Numbered from the stretch's first letter, positions 6,931-14,610 are shown. The stretch: DNA of 14,610 bases from JBJHBY01 sp050485745 (GCA_050485745.1 JBJHBY010000072.1:1-14610), one strand, 5' to 3'. Numbers and translations: made by a program. Notes: generated by a model not told the origin, from the sequence alone.

Positions 6931-9444
6931 TCAGCGCGGGCGGCCACGCCCCCCGGCCCGGTTCGAGGACGGCGTGGGCGCCGGGGCCAGCCAGGGTTGC
7001 TCCGGCCAGTGATGCCGCGGATAGCGGCCGCGCATCTCCTTGCGCACCTCGGTATAACTGCCGCGCCAGAAACCGGGCAGGTCCCGGGTCAGTTGCAGCG
7101 GGCGCTGCGCCGGTGACAACAGTTCCAGCAACAGGGGGCCACCGTCCTCGGGCAGGCACGGGTGCAGGTCCAGGCCGAAGCAATCCTGCAGGCGCAGGGA
7201 CAGGCGCGGCCCGCCCTCCCCCGAGTAATCGATGCGCCGCGACAAGCCCCCGGGCAGTAGCCAGCTGAGCGGGGCCAGGCGTTGCAGCTCCCGCTGCCCG
7301 TCGTGCCCGAGCCGCGCCTGCAGCAGGGAGAGCAGGTCGAGCCGGCGCAGGGCGTTCAGGTCACGTGCATCATCCGGCAGCCAGGGCAGCAGCCAGTCGT
7401 CCAGCTGCGCCATCAGCGCCGCCTCGGAGAAGTCCGGCCACTGCGGCCGGCGCGCCCCGAGCCAGCGCACCCGCTCCAGCCAGGCCAGCGTGGCGGCAGC
7501 GGGCTGCAGGGCGGCAAAGCCCTGCTCGCGCAGTGCCTGCACCAGCAGCGGCCGGGCCGCACCGGGCGGCACCGGCACCGTGCGCTCCTCGAGGGTGATC
7601 GCCCCCAGGCTCAGGGATTCACGGGCCTGCACGCGGCCGCTGCCAGCATCCCAGGTGCAATCCAGACGGCGCACTGCATGACGCCGCACCAGGTCGGTGA
7701 CCTCGGCGTCGTCCAGGCGCAGGGCCAGGCGGATGCGCCCGTCGCCATCGCAGTCCGCCACCACCAGCCAGGGTGCGCCCGCGAGGCTGTGATCGCCCCG
7801 GGGCAACTGCAGTTCGAACCCCGCCGCACTCAGATAGCGGCCGGAGTTCAGATCCCGCGCCTGGGCCACGCGGTCGGCGAAACCCGCCGCCAGCAGCAGG
7901 CCCGCATGGGCCAGCTCAGGTGAGACGGGAGCGGCAGCTGACCCCGGGCGCTCCGCGCCGCTGCGTTGTTTGCCCAGACGCCGCAGCAGGCGCTCGCGCT
8001 GTTGCCGCAAACGCCCCGGCGCCTGGCGCAGCAGGGGGCCGCGCAGGGCCAGGTCCGCCGGGGGCTCGCCGCGCTCCCGCGGCCAGCAGTCACCCTCCCC
8101 CAACAGCGCCGCCAGCCAGGTCGCCGGCCCCAACTGTTCCGTCTCGCGACCTGCCAGCAGCATCCGCCCCAGGCGGGGATGCACCCCCAGCGCCGCCATT
8201 TCGCGGCCGGCCGCAGTCACCTGGCCGCGTTCATCCAGGGCACCGAGGCGCTGCAGCAGTTCGCAGGCGCCCGCCCAGCGCGCCGGGTCGGGGGCATCCA
8301 GGAGGGTCAGTTGCGCCGGGTCGCTGACACCCCAGGCGGCCAACTCCAGCGCCAGGGGTGCGAGGTCCACCTGCCGTACCTGGGGCTCCTCGGTGGCGGC
8401 AAGATGCCCCTGCTGCTCGCGACTCCACAGCCGGATGCAGCGCCCGGGGCCAAGGCGACCGGCGCGGCCGGCGCGCTGTTCCGCCGCGTCCCGCGCGACC
8501 ATGCCATCGAGCAGCCGGTCCAGGCCGCGGCGGGGCTCAAACACCGCCCGCCGCACCCAGCCGCTGTCGATCACCACGTCGACCCCTTCGATGGTGACAC
8601 TGGTTTCGGCGACGTTGGTGGCAAGAATCACATCCGGCCCCGCGCCCGGCTGCAGAATCGCCTGCTGCTGCGCCGCGCTCAGGCCGGCATGCAGCAAATG
8701 CACCGGCGTGCCTTCGGCCAGGCCCGGTGCCAGCGCGGCGGCGGCCTGGCGCATCCAGCGCAGGCCGGGCAGAAACACCAGCACCCGGCGCGCGCCACCG
8801 GCGAGGCTGTCGCGGGCGCACTGCGCCAGATGCGCTGCCCAGGGCAGACGCCCCGCCGGGCGGTAGTCGATCGCCACCGGGTAACTTCGCCCCTCGCTGC
8901 GCAGCACCGGCGCGTCGAGCAGGCTGGCCAGGGCATCCGCCTGCAGGGTCGCCGACATCACCAGCAGGCGCAGGGGCTGGTCGCGCAATTGCTGGCTCTC
9001 CAAAGCCAGGGCAAGGGCCAGGTCCGACTGCCAGCTGCGCTCGTGGAATTCATCGAACAGCACCCCCGCCACCCCCTGCAGTGAGGGGTCGGTCTGGATC
9101 TGGCGCAGGAAGATGCCATCGGTGACCACCTCCAGCCGGGTGCGCGGCGACACCACTCGGCGCTCACGGGTGGTCAGACCCACCTGTTCACCCAGCGCCT
9201 CTCCCAGACAACCGGCGAGGTAGGCGGCGATCTGCTCTGCGGCCATGCGCCGGGGTTGCAGCAATACCAGGCGACCCTGCCCCGGGTCGATCTGCTGCAA
9301 CAGCCACAACGGCAGGGCGGTACTCTTGCCGGCGCCGGGTGGCGCCTGCAGCACCACGCAGGGGGATGAGCGCCAGGCCTCACGCAGGGATTCAAGCAGG
9401 GCCGCGATCGGCAGGTGCCGGATGTCCCGGGCCGAGGTCGTCAT
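6931..9444 (-). CDS. hrpB: ATP-dependent RNA helicase HrpB (DEAH-box family)
   Basis: Superfamily 2 DEAH/RHA helicase of 837 residues (E. coli HrpB is a little over 800). Motif I is APPGAGKS at 34-41, motif II DEFH at 131-134 (the HrpB variant of DEAH), motif III SAT at 164-166, motif V ATNVAETSVTI at 275-285 and motif VI QRAGRAGR at 323-330. A helicase-associated domain follows. The last 100 or so residues carry the HrpB-specific C-terminal signature, including SYTEVRKEMRGRYPRHHWP. The gene starts 8 bases after the tatD stop, with no strong ribosome site, so it is probably translated from the tatD transcript. The cellular role of HrpB is poorly defined in most bacteria; RNA unwinding or mRNA processing is inferred from the family. 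Confidence 0.95.
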   Translation of the reverse strand: MTTSARDIRHLPIAALLESLREAWRSSPCVVLQAPPGAGKSTALPLWLLQQIDPGQGRLVLLQPRRMAAEQIAAYLAGCLGEALGEQVGLTTRERRVVSPRTRLEVVTDGIFLRQIQTDPSLQGVAGVLFDEFHERSWQSDLALALALESQQLRDQPLRLLVMSATLQADALASLLDAPVLRSEGRSYPVAIDYRPAGRLPWAAHLAQCARDSLAGGARRVLVFLPGLRWMRQAAAALAPGLAEGTPVHLLHAGLSAAQQQAILQPGAGPDVILATNVAETSVTIEGVDVVIDSGWVRRAVFEPRRGLDRLLDGMVARDAAEQRAGRAGRLGPGRCIRLWSREQQGHLAATEEPQVRQVDLAPLALELAAWGVSDPAQLTLLDAPDPARWAGACELLQRLGALDERGQVTAAGREMAALGVHPRLGRMLLAGRETEQLGPATWLAALLGEGDCWPRERGEPPADLALRGPLLRQAPGRLRQQRERLLRRLGKQRSGAERPGSAAAPVSPELAHAGLLLAAGFADRVAQARDLNSGRYLSAAGFELQLPRGDHSLAGAPWLVVADCDGDGRIRLALRLDDAEVTDLVRRHAVRRLDCTWDAGSGRVQARESLSLGAITLEERTVPVPPGAARPLLVQALREQGFAALQPAAATLAWLERVRWLGARRPQWPDFSEAALMAQLDDWLLPWLPDDARDLNALRRLDLLSLLQARLGHDGQRELQRLAPLSWLLPGGLSRRIDYSGEGGPRLSLRLQDCFGLDLHPCLPEDGGPLLLELLSPAQRPLQLTRDLPGFWRGSYTEVRKEMRGRYPRHHWPEQPWLAPAPTPSSNRAGGRGRPR

Positions 9445-9452
9445 GGCGGCGG

Positions 9453-10262
9453 TCAGTGGCTTTGCGGGGGCCGGAACAATTTATCGAAATTGGATGAAGT
9501 AATCTCTGCAACCTCTTGAACAGAAATATTTTTTATTTCAGAAACACAGGCCGCAACGGCACTGACAAAGCGCGGCTCGTTGCGCTTGCCCCGGTAGGGC
9601 ACCGGGGCCAGATATGGCGAGTCCGTCTCGATCAGCAGGCGCTCCATCGGGGTCTGCCGCACCACCTCGCGCAGTTCGGCGGCGTTGCGGAAGGTGATGA
9701 TGCCGGAAAACGAAATGCAGAAGCCGAGGTCCAGCGCGGCCCGGGCCATCGCCCAGCTCTCGGTGAAGCAGTGCAGCACCCCGCCGACCTCGACATCCGC
9801 CGCCTCGCGGATCAGCGCCAGGGTGTCCTCGCGGGCCTCCCGGGTGTGTACCACCGTAGGCTTGCCGGTGCGGGCACTGGCACGCAGGTGGTTGTGGAAG
9901 CTCTCCTGCTGCTCCTGTGCCCGCTCGCGGCTGTAGTGGTAGTCCAGCCCGGTCTCGCCAATCGCCACCACCAGCGGATCATTGGCCAGCTGGCACAGCA
10001 GCTCGACGGATTCGACCGCATCCCCCAGGTCGCAGGGATGAATGCCGACGGAGGCATAAACACCGGGGTGCCGGTGGGCGATGTCCACCACCACCGGCGC
10101 GTTGGCGCGATCGATGCCGATGCACAGGAAGCGCTCCACCCCCTCGGCCCGCGCCGCGTCCAGGGCGGCTTCAAGGGAGCCGCCGTAGGGAGACAGGTCA
10201 ATGCGGTCGAGGTGGCAGTGGGAATCGACCAGACGCGGCCGAGGTGCGGAATCATCAGACAT
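9453..10262 (-). CDS. TatD-family metal-dependent hydrolase (DNase)
   Basis: Cytoplasmic TIM-barrel hydrolase of the TatD/YcfH family, 269 residues, the usual size. All metal ligands are visible: H15 and H17 in DSHCHLD, E103 in GETGLDYHY, H139 in VVHTRE, H164 in LHCFTE and D214 in ETDSPYLAP. Family members act as 3'-5' exonucleases and have been linked to DNA repair and DNA degradation. The position between pilZ and hrpB matches the Pseudomonas order (tatD after pilZ). The ATG start has no strong Shine-Dalgarno sequence. The last 25 or so codons are strikingly AT-rich compared with the rest of the window (see findings), although the protein end still aligns with family members (NFDKLFR). Confidence 0.94.
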   Translation of the reverse strand: MSDDSAPRPRLVDSHCHLDRIDLSPYGGSLEAALDAARAEGVERFLCIGIDRANAPVVVDIAHRHPGVYASVGIHPCDLGDAVESVELLCQLANDPLVVAIGETGLDYHYSRERAQEQQESFHNHLRASARTGKPTVVHTREAREDTLALIREAADVEVGGVLHCFTESWAMARAALDLGFCISFSGIITFRNAAELREVVRQTPMERLLIETDSPYLAPVPYRGKRNEPRFVSAVAACVSEIKNISVQEVAEITSSNFDKLFRPPQSH

Positions 10263-10320
10263 GGGCTTGCACGGTGCCGGAACAACAAGAGGAGCGAAAT
10301 ACTAACAGCTTGCGGGATCG

Positions 10321-10343
10321 GCTGCAGACTGACCGCCTGCAGC
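10321..10343 (-). terminator. Hairpin after pilZ
   Basis: GCTGCAG at 10321-10327 and CTGCAGC at 10337-10343 form a perfect 7-bp stem with a 9-base loop. The hairpin starts one base after the pilZ stop codon. No T-run follows immediately, so it may only attenuate transcription into tatD or protect the 3' end of pilZ mRNA. Confidence 0.35.
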
Positions 10344-10344
10344 A

Positions 10345-10704
10345 TCAGAGAGTGTGGGTGGGGCGATCCGATTCCAGCGAGCCGGCGAGATAGGCCTCGA
10401 TCTTCTTGTTGGCGGTGTCGTCCTGGCCGTTGAACTGCACGCCGATACCGGCGGCGCGGTTGCCCTGGGCGCGCCGGGGCGTGACCCAGACCACGCGGCC
10501 GGCTACGGGAATTTTCTCGGGCTCGTCCATCAGGTTGAGCAGCATGAACACTTCGTCGCCGATACGGTAGGTCTTGCTCGTGGGGATGAACAGGCCGCCA
10601 TGCTCCAGAAAGGGCATGTAGGCCGCGTAAAGTACCGCCTTGTCCTTGATGGTCAGGGACAGAATGCCATTGCGGGCACCCTGTGGTGCACTGGCGGTGT
10701 TCAT
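10345..10704 (-). CDS. pilZ: Type IV pilus biogenesis protein PilZ
   Basis: Small PilZ-domain protein of 119 residues, needed in Pseudomonas and Xanthomonas for type IV pilus assembly and twitching motility, where it works with PilB and FimX-type proteins. The body (NGILSLTIKDKAVLYAAYM, then GDEVFMLLNLMDEP and GIGVQFN) is that of the founding PilZ member. It has no RxxxR motif and no D/NxSxxG motif, the residues that bind c-di-GMP in other PilZ domains. Founding-type PilZ proteins do not bind the nucleotide, so this is expected. The ATG at 10704 is chosen because AGGAAGAGG lies 5 bases upstream; an in-frame ATG at 10749 has no such site. The 114-base gap after holB contains a probable promoter. 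Confidence 0.95.
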   Translation of the reverse strand: MNTASAPQGARNGILSLTIKDKAVLYAAYMPFLEHGGLFIPTSKTYRIGDEVFMLLNLMDEPEKIPVAGRVVWVTPRRAQGNRAAGIGVQFNGQDDTANKKIEAYLAGSLESDRPTHTL

Positions 10705-10760
10705 GAATACCTCTTCCTCGCGCTGCTGCGCTGCCGAAAATGCCGACAATCCTGGCGGGA

Positions 10761-10802
10761 TATGCTTACGCTAGCATAGCTTGGAATCATCCTGGCTACC
10801 AA
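10761..10802 (-). promoter_or_regulatory. Probable sigma-70 promoter of pilZ with overlapping dyad
   Basis: On the minus strand TTGGTA (10802-10797) and TATGCT (10778-10773) are spaced by 18 bases, each matching four of six positions of the sigma-70 consensus. They lie about 65-95 bases upstream of the pilZ ATG and just after the holB stop. The -10 hexamer is one arm of a perfect inverted repeat, TATGCT/AGCATA with a 6-base spacer (10761-10778), which could be a repressor site. Assigned by eye only. Confidence 0.4.
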
Positions 10803-10818
10803 CGCGCGGATTGAGCGC

Positions 10819-11799
10819 TCAGGCGTGATCCAGCTCACAGGCCGGCAGCAGCATGGACTCCAGCGCCAGCTGCCGGTTGGGCACCACGCCGGCCAGTTGC
10901 CGGCGCCGCTGCTGCAACAGCTGGTCCAGCCAGCGCAGCAGGCTGCGGGGGTTCGTCGATGCCCAGGCGCGTTCCAGATCCGTCTGCGGTGCCTGTCCTC
11001 CCAGGGCACAGCTTACGCCACGTTGCAGGCGCTGGATCAGCCACTCCTGCAAGGCATCGTCGGCCTGGTCCTGCCAGGCCGCGGCCAGGCTGACCGGGTC
11101 GGTCTCGCCGCGCAGCAACTGCAGCAACGCGGCATCGCGCTGGCGGCGCTGGGTGCGCCGGGCGGGATCGAGCAACTCCCGGGCGAGCAGCGGCCTGCCC
11201 CCGGCCTCGGCCAGGGCTTCGCCTGCGCTGGCTTCGTCCGGGGCCACAGACAGCAGCCAGGGCAGCGTTTCGGTGGAGGCTGGCGCCACCATGGTCAGGC
11301 GCTGGCAGCGCGAACGCAGGGTGGCGGGAAGCAGCGCGGGATGATCGGCGACCAGCAGCAACAGGCTCTCCCCTGCCGGCTCCTCAAGGGATTTGAGCAG
11401 GGCGTTGGCGGCATGCCGGTTCATCGCCTCGGCGGGCGCCAACTCCACCACCTTGCAGCCGCCCTGCTGCGCGGTCTGGGCGAGAAAGCCGGCGACCTCA
11501 CGCACCGCGTCGATGCGAATGGTCCGGCTGCTGCCCTCGGGCCCCACCCGCAGCCAGTCGGGGTGATGCCCGGTGGCGAACAGCTCACAGCCACGGCAGC
11601 GCCCGCAGGCGTAGCCATCGGCATCCACGCTGCGGCACAGCAGGCTGGCGGCAAGGGCGGCGGCAAACTGGCGCTTGCCGGTGCCGGCCGGGCCCGCCAG
11701 CAGCAGTGCATGGGGTGGGCGGCCCGCCTGCCACTGTGCCCGCAGGCGTTGCCACAGGGCCTCGTGCCAGGGCAGCGGCAGGGTGCTGGTCGTGCTCAT
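10819..11799 (-). CDS. holB: DNA polymerase III subunit delta prime (HolB)
   Basis: Clamp-loader subunit of the replicative polymerase. In the gamma complex it helps open the beta clamp and load it on primed DNA. The protein is 326 residues (E. coli 334). It has a P-loop-like GPAGTGKR at 36-43, the four-cysteine zinc module C55, C65, C68 and C71 (spacing as in E. coli), the conserved ANALLKSLEEPA at 130-141 and the SRC motif at 162-164, followed by a helical C-terminal domain. The ATG start shares one base with the tmk stop (TGATG), which is translational coupling. The order tmk-holB-pilZ is conserved in gammaproteobacteria. Confidence 0.95.
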   Translation of the reverse strand: MSTTSTLPLPWHEALWQRLRAQWQAGRPPHALLLAGPAGTGKRQFAAALAASLLCRSVDADGYACGRCRGCELFATGHHPDWLRVGPEGSSRTIRIDAVREVAGFLAQTAQQGGCKVVELAPAEAMNRHAANALLKSLEEPAGESLLLLVADHPALLPATLRSRCQRLTMVAPASTETLPWLLSVAPDEASAGEALAEAGGRPLLARELLDPARRTQRRQRDAALLQLLRGETDPVSLAAAWQDQADDALQEWLIQRLQRGVSCALGGQAPQTDLERAWASTNPRSLLRWLDQLLQQRRRQLAGVVPNRQLALESMLLPACELDHA

Positions 11800-12434
11800 C
11801 AGCGTCCTTCCCCCTGCAGCAGGGCGCGCAGCACCACATCGATCTGCGCCTGGACCTCGGCCAGCGGGCGCGAGGCATCGATCACCCGCAGCCGCTGCGG
11901 CTCCGCCGCCGCCCGCGACAGATACACCTCGCGCACCCGTTCGAAGAAGTCCACCCGCTCCCGTTCGAAGCGATCCAGGGCACCGCGGCGCCCGGCGCGC
12001 TCCAGCCCCAGGGTGACGGGTGCATCCAGCAACAGGGTACAGTCCGGCCGCCGCCCGCCCTGCACCAGTTGCTCGAGCGCGGCCACCGCGGCGCGGTCCA
12101 GCCCCCTGCCCCCGCCCTGGTAGGCGTAGGTGGCATCAGTGAAGCGATCGCACAACACCCAGTCACCGTGGGCCAGGGCCGGCTCGATCACCTCGGCCAG
12201 GTGCTGGGCCCGGGCGGCAAACACCAGCAGCAGTTCCGTCCATTCCGCGACGCGCTCGCTGCGCGGGGCCAGCAGCAGGTCGCGAATCGACTCCGCCAGG
12301 GGTGTGCCACCCGGCTCCCGGGTACAGACCACGGGAATCGAAGCGGCCTCGAGAAAGCCGCGGACATGCGCCAGATTGGTGCTTTTACCCACCCCCTCGA
12401 TGCCTTCAATGGTAATGAACAGCCCTTGCGCCAA
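11799..12434 (-). CDS. tmk: Thymidylate kinase (Tmk)
   Basis: Phosphorylates dTMP to dTDP for DNA synthesis. The P-loop is EGIEGVGKS at residues 10-18, the dTMP-binding REPGGTP at 39-45 and the DRF motif at 96-98. A lid with RAGRRGALDRFE follows. The TTG at 12434 is preferred as start: AGGAG lies 8 bases upstream, the start is 4 bases after the mltG stop, and the product (211 residues, beginning MAQGLFITIEG) matches the length and N-terminus of known Tmk proteins. An ATG at 12461 would add nine residues inside the mltG overlap, but it has no good ribosome site or similarity. Confidence is high for the gene and moderate for the start. Confidence 0.94.
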   Translation of the reverse strand: MAQGLFITIEGIEGVGKSTNLAHVRGFLEAASIPVVCTREPGGTPLAESIRDLLLAPRSERVAEWTELLLVFAARAQHLAEVIEPALAHGDWVLCDRFTDATYAYQGGGRGLDRAAVAALEQLVQGGRRPDCTLLLDAPVTLGLERAGRRGALDRFERERVDFFERVREVYLSRAAAEPQRLRVIDASRPLAEVQAQIDVVLRALLQGEGR

Positions 12435-12438
12435 GGCA

Positions 12439-13527
12439 TCAGCTCCTGGGGTTGTCGGCATTGCCCCGGGCCGCCGGTGGCGGTGGGCTGGAGCGGTAAT
12501 CGGCGCGACGCTGTTCGATCTGGTACTTGCGCACCGCCGCTTCGTGCTCGGCGAGGGTCACCGAAAAATGATGGCTGCCATCACCGCGGGCGACGAAGAA
12601 CAGCGTCTCCCCGGGCTCGGGATTGAGCGCGGCACGAATCGCGGCGCGCCCTGGCAGGCCGATCGGCGTCGGCGGCAGGCCGCCGTGGCGATAGGTGTTG
12701 TAGGGGTTCGAGGCATCGCGCAGATGCACCCGGCGCAGGCGCCCGTCGAAGGCATCACCCAAGCCGTAAATGATGGTCGGGTCGGTCTGCAAACGCATGC
12801 CGCGCTGCAGGCGCCGCGCAAAAACGCCGGCGATCTCGCCTCTTTCCCCCGGCACGCCGGTCTCGCGCTCGATGATCGATGCCAGAATCAGGGCGTCGTA
12901 GGGTGTATCCAGAGGCAGGTCGGGCGCGCGCTGCTCCCACTCCTCCTGCAACACCTGCTGCATGCGGCGCAGGGCACGCAGCAGCAGTTCACGATCACTG
13001 GTGCCACGGATGTAGTTGTAGGTATCCGGAAAGAGCAGGCCCTCCGGGTGTGTGGCGAGACTCTGGTCCGCGCCGATCAGGGGTAGCAGATCCTCCACCG
13101 CCACATCCTCCGGCAGGGTTTGCTGCAATGCCGTGGCCGCACGCAGCGCCGTCAGCACCTGGGAGATGGTCCAGCCCTCCACCAGGGTGAGGCTGTACTG
13201 CCGCACCAGGCCTCGCTCGAGGTGATCCAGCAGCTGCAGGGGTGTCATGCCCGGCTGCAGCAGATACTCCCCTGCATGAATACGCTCGCCGCGCCCACTC
13301 AGGCGTGCATGCAAACGCAGACTGAAGGCATCGGGCAGCACGCCGTCCGCGGCGAGGCGCCGGTTGACCAGCGCCAGGCCGCCACCGGGTGCCAGCTCGA
13401 ATACGGTGGGGCCAGCCAGAGCCAGTGGCTCCTGCATGCGTTGCTGCAGCCACTGATGGCCCGCCCAGGAGAGCGCCGCGGCCAGCACCACCAGGGCCGC
13501 GAGAACCAACATGCCACGCTTGATCAC
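12439..13527 (-). CDS. mltG: Endolytic murein transglycosylase MltG (YceG-like)
   Basis: Inner-membrane lytic transglycosylase that cuts nascent peptidoglycan strands and is thought to terminate glycan elongation. The 362-residue product has one N-terminal membrane helix (about residues 6-24), a LysM-like region and the YceG catalytic domain. The catalytic glutamate is E220 in ASIIERETGVPGER. Conserved blocks include GLLFPDTYNY, LQTDPTIIYGLG and SNPYNTYRHGGLPPTPIGLPG. The start is taken as GTG at 13527, overlapping the pabC stop as GTGA, with GGGA 6 bases upstream. GTG at 13539 and ATG at 13512 are alternatives. Linkage of pabC, mltG and tmk is conserved in Pseudomonas and E. coli. Confidence 0.94.
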   Translation of the reverse strand: MIKRGMLVLAALVVLAAALSWAGHQWLQQRMQEPLALAGPTVFELAPGGGLALVNRRLAADGVLPDAFSLRLHARLSGRGERIHAGEYLLQPGMTPLQLLDHLERGLVRQYSLTLVEGWTISQVLTALRAATALQQTLPEDVAVEDLLPLIGADQSLATHPEGLLFPDTYNYIRGTSDRELLLRALRRMQQVLQEEWEQRAPDLPLDTPYDALILASIIERETGVPGERGEIAGVFARRLQRGMRLQTDPTIIYGLGDAFDGRLRRVHLRDASNPYNTYRHGGLPPTPIGLPGRAAIRAALNPEPGETLFFVARGDGSHHFSVTLAEHEAAVRKYQIEQRRADYRSSPPPPAARGNADNPRS

Positions 13528-14351
13528 AACCGATCCCACTCCCTCGCCAACGCTTCGGCCAGCGCCGCCGTCACCGGGGCCCGCGGCCAGTGCCAGCGCT
13601 CGATTTCCGCCACCGGACGCAGACCGTAAAGGCTGTTGCAGAGAAACACTTCACTGGCCTCATCCAGCGCCGCCGGGGTCAGCATACCGATATCGACCGG
13701 AATGTTCACCGCCGGTGCCAGGCGCTCGATGATCAGGCGCCGCATCACGCCCGCCACGCCGCAGCGGCCGAGGTCCGGTGTCAGCAGGCGACCGTTGCAC
13801 ACCAGGAACAGGTTGGCCTGGGTAGCTTCGACCAGGTAGCCCTCCTGGTCCAGCATCAGGCCCTCGTCGACCTCAGGGTCGTTCCACTCGGCGCGGGCGA
13901 GGACCTGCTCGAGGCGATTCAGGTGCTTGAGCCCAGCCAGGGCGGGCTGGATACCAAGCCGCAGATTGCACAGGCGCACCCGCAGGGGGCGCGCCGCGGC
14001 AGTGCCGGCAGCCACGGGAAAAGCCAGCACCAGGCAGTGCGACGTTGCGTCCGGGTCCGGTCGATAGCCCCGCCCACCCGTGCCCCGGAACAGGATGAGC
14101 TTGACCACCCCGCAACCGGGAAGCGCAGCCAGCGCCGCGACCTCGTCGCGCAGCCAGGTCTCCCCCGGGGGAGACATCAACAGACGACGGCTGCCCTCCC
14201 GCAGGCGCTCCAGATGCAGGGAAAGCAGCCGCGGACGGCCGTCCTGAATGGCAATGGTCTCGAACAGGCCGTCACCGTAGGCCAGCCCGCGGCTCTCTGC
14301 GGGCACAGCGGACACCCCCTGACCATCGAGGCGGGCACCGAGGACACTCAA
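13524..14351 (-). CDS. pabC: Aminodeoxychorismate lyase PabC
   Basis: PLP-dependent fold-type IV enzyme that splits 4-amino-4-deoxychorismate into p-aminobenzoate and pyruvate in folate synthesis. The protein is 275 residues (E. coli 269). The N-terminal block RGLAYGDGLFETI is typical. The PLP-binding lysine is K142 in GLKHLNRLEQVLAR, and E175 lies in LVEATQANLF. The start is TTG at 14351: no ATG or GTG is placed as well, and a near-perfect Shine-Dalgarno sequence, GGAGGT at 14358-14363, lies 6 bases upstream. D-amino-acid or branched-chain aminotransferases share the fold, but the GLKHLNRL segment and the position after fabF favour PabC. Confidence 0.93.
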   Translation of the reverse strand: MSVLGARLDGQGVSAVPAESRGLAYGDGLFETIAIQDGRPRLLSLHLERLREGSRRLLMSPPGETWLRDEVAALAALPGCGVVKLILFRGTGGRGYRPDPDATSHCLVLAFPVAAGTAAARPLRVRLCNLRLGIQPALAGLKHLNRLEQVLARAEWNDPEVDEGLMLDQEGYLVEATQANLFLVCNGRLLTPDLGRCGVAGVMRRLIIERLAPAVNIPVDIGMLTPAALDEASEVFLCNSLYGLRPVAEIERWHWPRAPVTAALAEALAREWDRL

Positions 14352-14375
14352 GGACTCACCTCCACCCGTGTATCC

Positions 14376-14392
14376 GCCGCGATGAGAGCGGC
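14376..14392 (-). terminator. Small hairpin between fabF and pabC
   Basis: GCCGC at 14376-14380 pairs exactly with GCGGC at 14388-14392 around a 7-base loop, starting one base after the fabF stop. There is no T-run. It may reduce read-through from the highly expressed fabF into pabC or protect the upstream mRNA; it could also be chance in GC-rich DNA. Confidence 0.25.
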
Positions 14393-14393
14393 A

Positions 14394-14610
14394 TCATTCG
14401 GGACGGCTGAACACCAGCGTGCCATTGGTGCCACCGAAACCAAAGGAGTTGGACAACGCATGGCGAATGCGCATTTCCCTGGCCGTATGGGGGACGTAGT
14501 CGAGCTGGCAGTCCGGGTCCGGATTGTCGAGGTTGATGGTCGGCGGGGCCGCCTGGTCGCGCAATGACAGCACGGTGAACACGGCCTCCACGGCACCCGC
14601 TGCACCGAGC
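14394..14610 (-). CDS. fabF: 3-oxoacyl-[ACP] synthase II FabF, C-terminal part (cut by window end)
   Basis: Elongating condensing enzyme of type II fatty-acid synthesis. Only the last 71 residues are visible, and the gene continues past the window edge. They begin LGAAGAVEAVFTVLSL, the segment directly after the second catalytic histidine of E. coli FabF. They include TINLDNPD and end with the conserved NSFGFGGTNGTLVF. The catalytic cysteine and both histidines lie outside the window. The close match to FabF, and the pabC gene next to it, separate it from FabB. Confidence 0.95.
   Translation of the reverse strand, partial: LGAAGAVEAVFTVLSLRDQAAPPTINLDNPDPDCQLDYVPHTAREMRIRHALSNSFGFGGTNGTLVFSRPE

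Noticed and set aside
10813..10820. Perfect 8-bp palindrome GAGCGCTC at the holB stop
   Set aside because: It is too short and too GC-rich to be meaningful alone, has no loop and no T-run.
10825..12123. Long plus-strand open frame (432 codons) opposite holB and tmk
   Set aside because: Same reason: antisense to well-supported genes, low-complexity composition and no recognisable motif.
1..14610. CRISPR arrays, insertion sequences, tRNA or rRNA genes, defence systems
   Set aside because: I found no regularly spaced long direct repeats, transposase-like proteins, terminal inverted repeats or tRNA-like cloverleaf sequence. The window is compact housekeeping DNA.

Overview
The window is a GC-rich (by eye about two thirds G+C) gammaproteobacterial chromosomal segment. 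It carries ten complete protein genes and the 3' end of an eleventh, all on the minus strand, so the transcription order runs from high to low coordinates. The order fabF-pabC-mltG-tmk-holB-pilZ-tatD is the one known from Pseudomonas and relatives. The FadB, FadA, PilZ and FabF sequences closely resemble the Pseudomonas/E. coli types, which suggests a Pseudomonadales-like, possibly marine, gammaproteobacterium. No genus can be fixed from the sequence alone.

Right-hand block (14610 to about 10819): the C-terminus of FabF (fatty-acid synthesis), PabC (p-aminobenzoate for folate), MltG (septum-anchored murein transglycosylase), Tmk (dTMP kinase) and HolB (DNA polymerase III delta prime). Genes from pabC onward are tightly packed or overlapping. 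At least three appear to use non-ATG starts (TTG for pabC, GTG for mltG, probably TTG for tmk). A likely promoter then precedes pilZ (type IV pilus biogenesis), followed by tatD (metal-dependent DNase) and hrpB (DEAH-box helicase).

Middle block (about 6930 to 4647): a glycine-cleavage T-protein homologue (gcvT) with no gcvH or gcvP nearby. Its stop codon overlaps, as ATGA, the start of a GH84-family beta-N-acetylglucosaminidase, the family of eukaryotic O-GlcNAcase. The glycosidase has no signal peptide. This pairing is the least expected gene arrangement in the window.

Left-hand block (4413 to 142): fadB and fadA, the two subunits of the aerobic beta-oxidation complex, overlapping by ATGA, then a FieF-like cation-diffusion-facilitator metal exporter that overlaps the end of fadA. 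The 233-base gap upstream of fadB is the largest gap in the window. It holds a hairpin with two alternative pairings just after the glycosidase gene and two short arrays of degenerate direct repeats, which are plausible but unproven regulatory sites. Bases 1-141 hold nothing I can assign.

There is no mobile element, CRISPR array, tRNA, rRNA or clear defence system. The window is mostly ordinary housekeeping. The points worth a second look are the gcvT/GH84 couple, the repeat-bearing fadBA leader, the metal exporter attached to the fad operon, and two short AT-rich codon patches inside tatD and gcvT.
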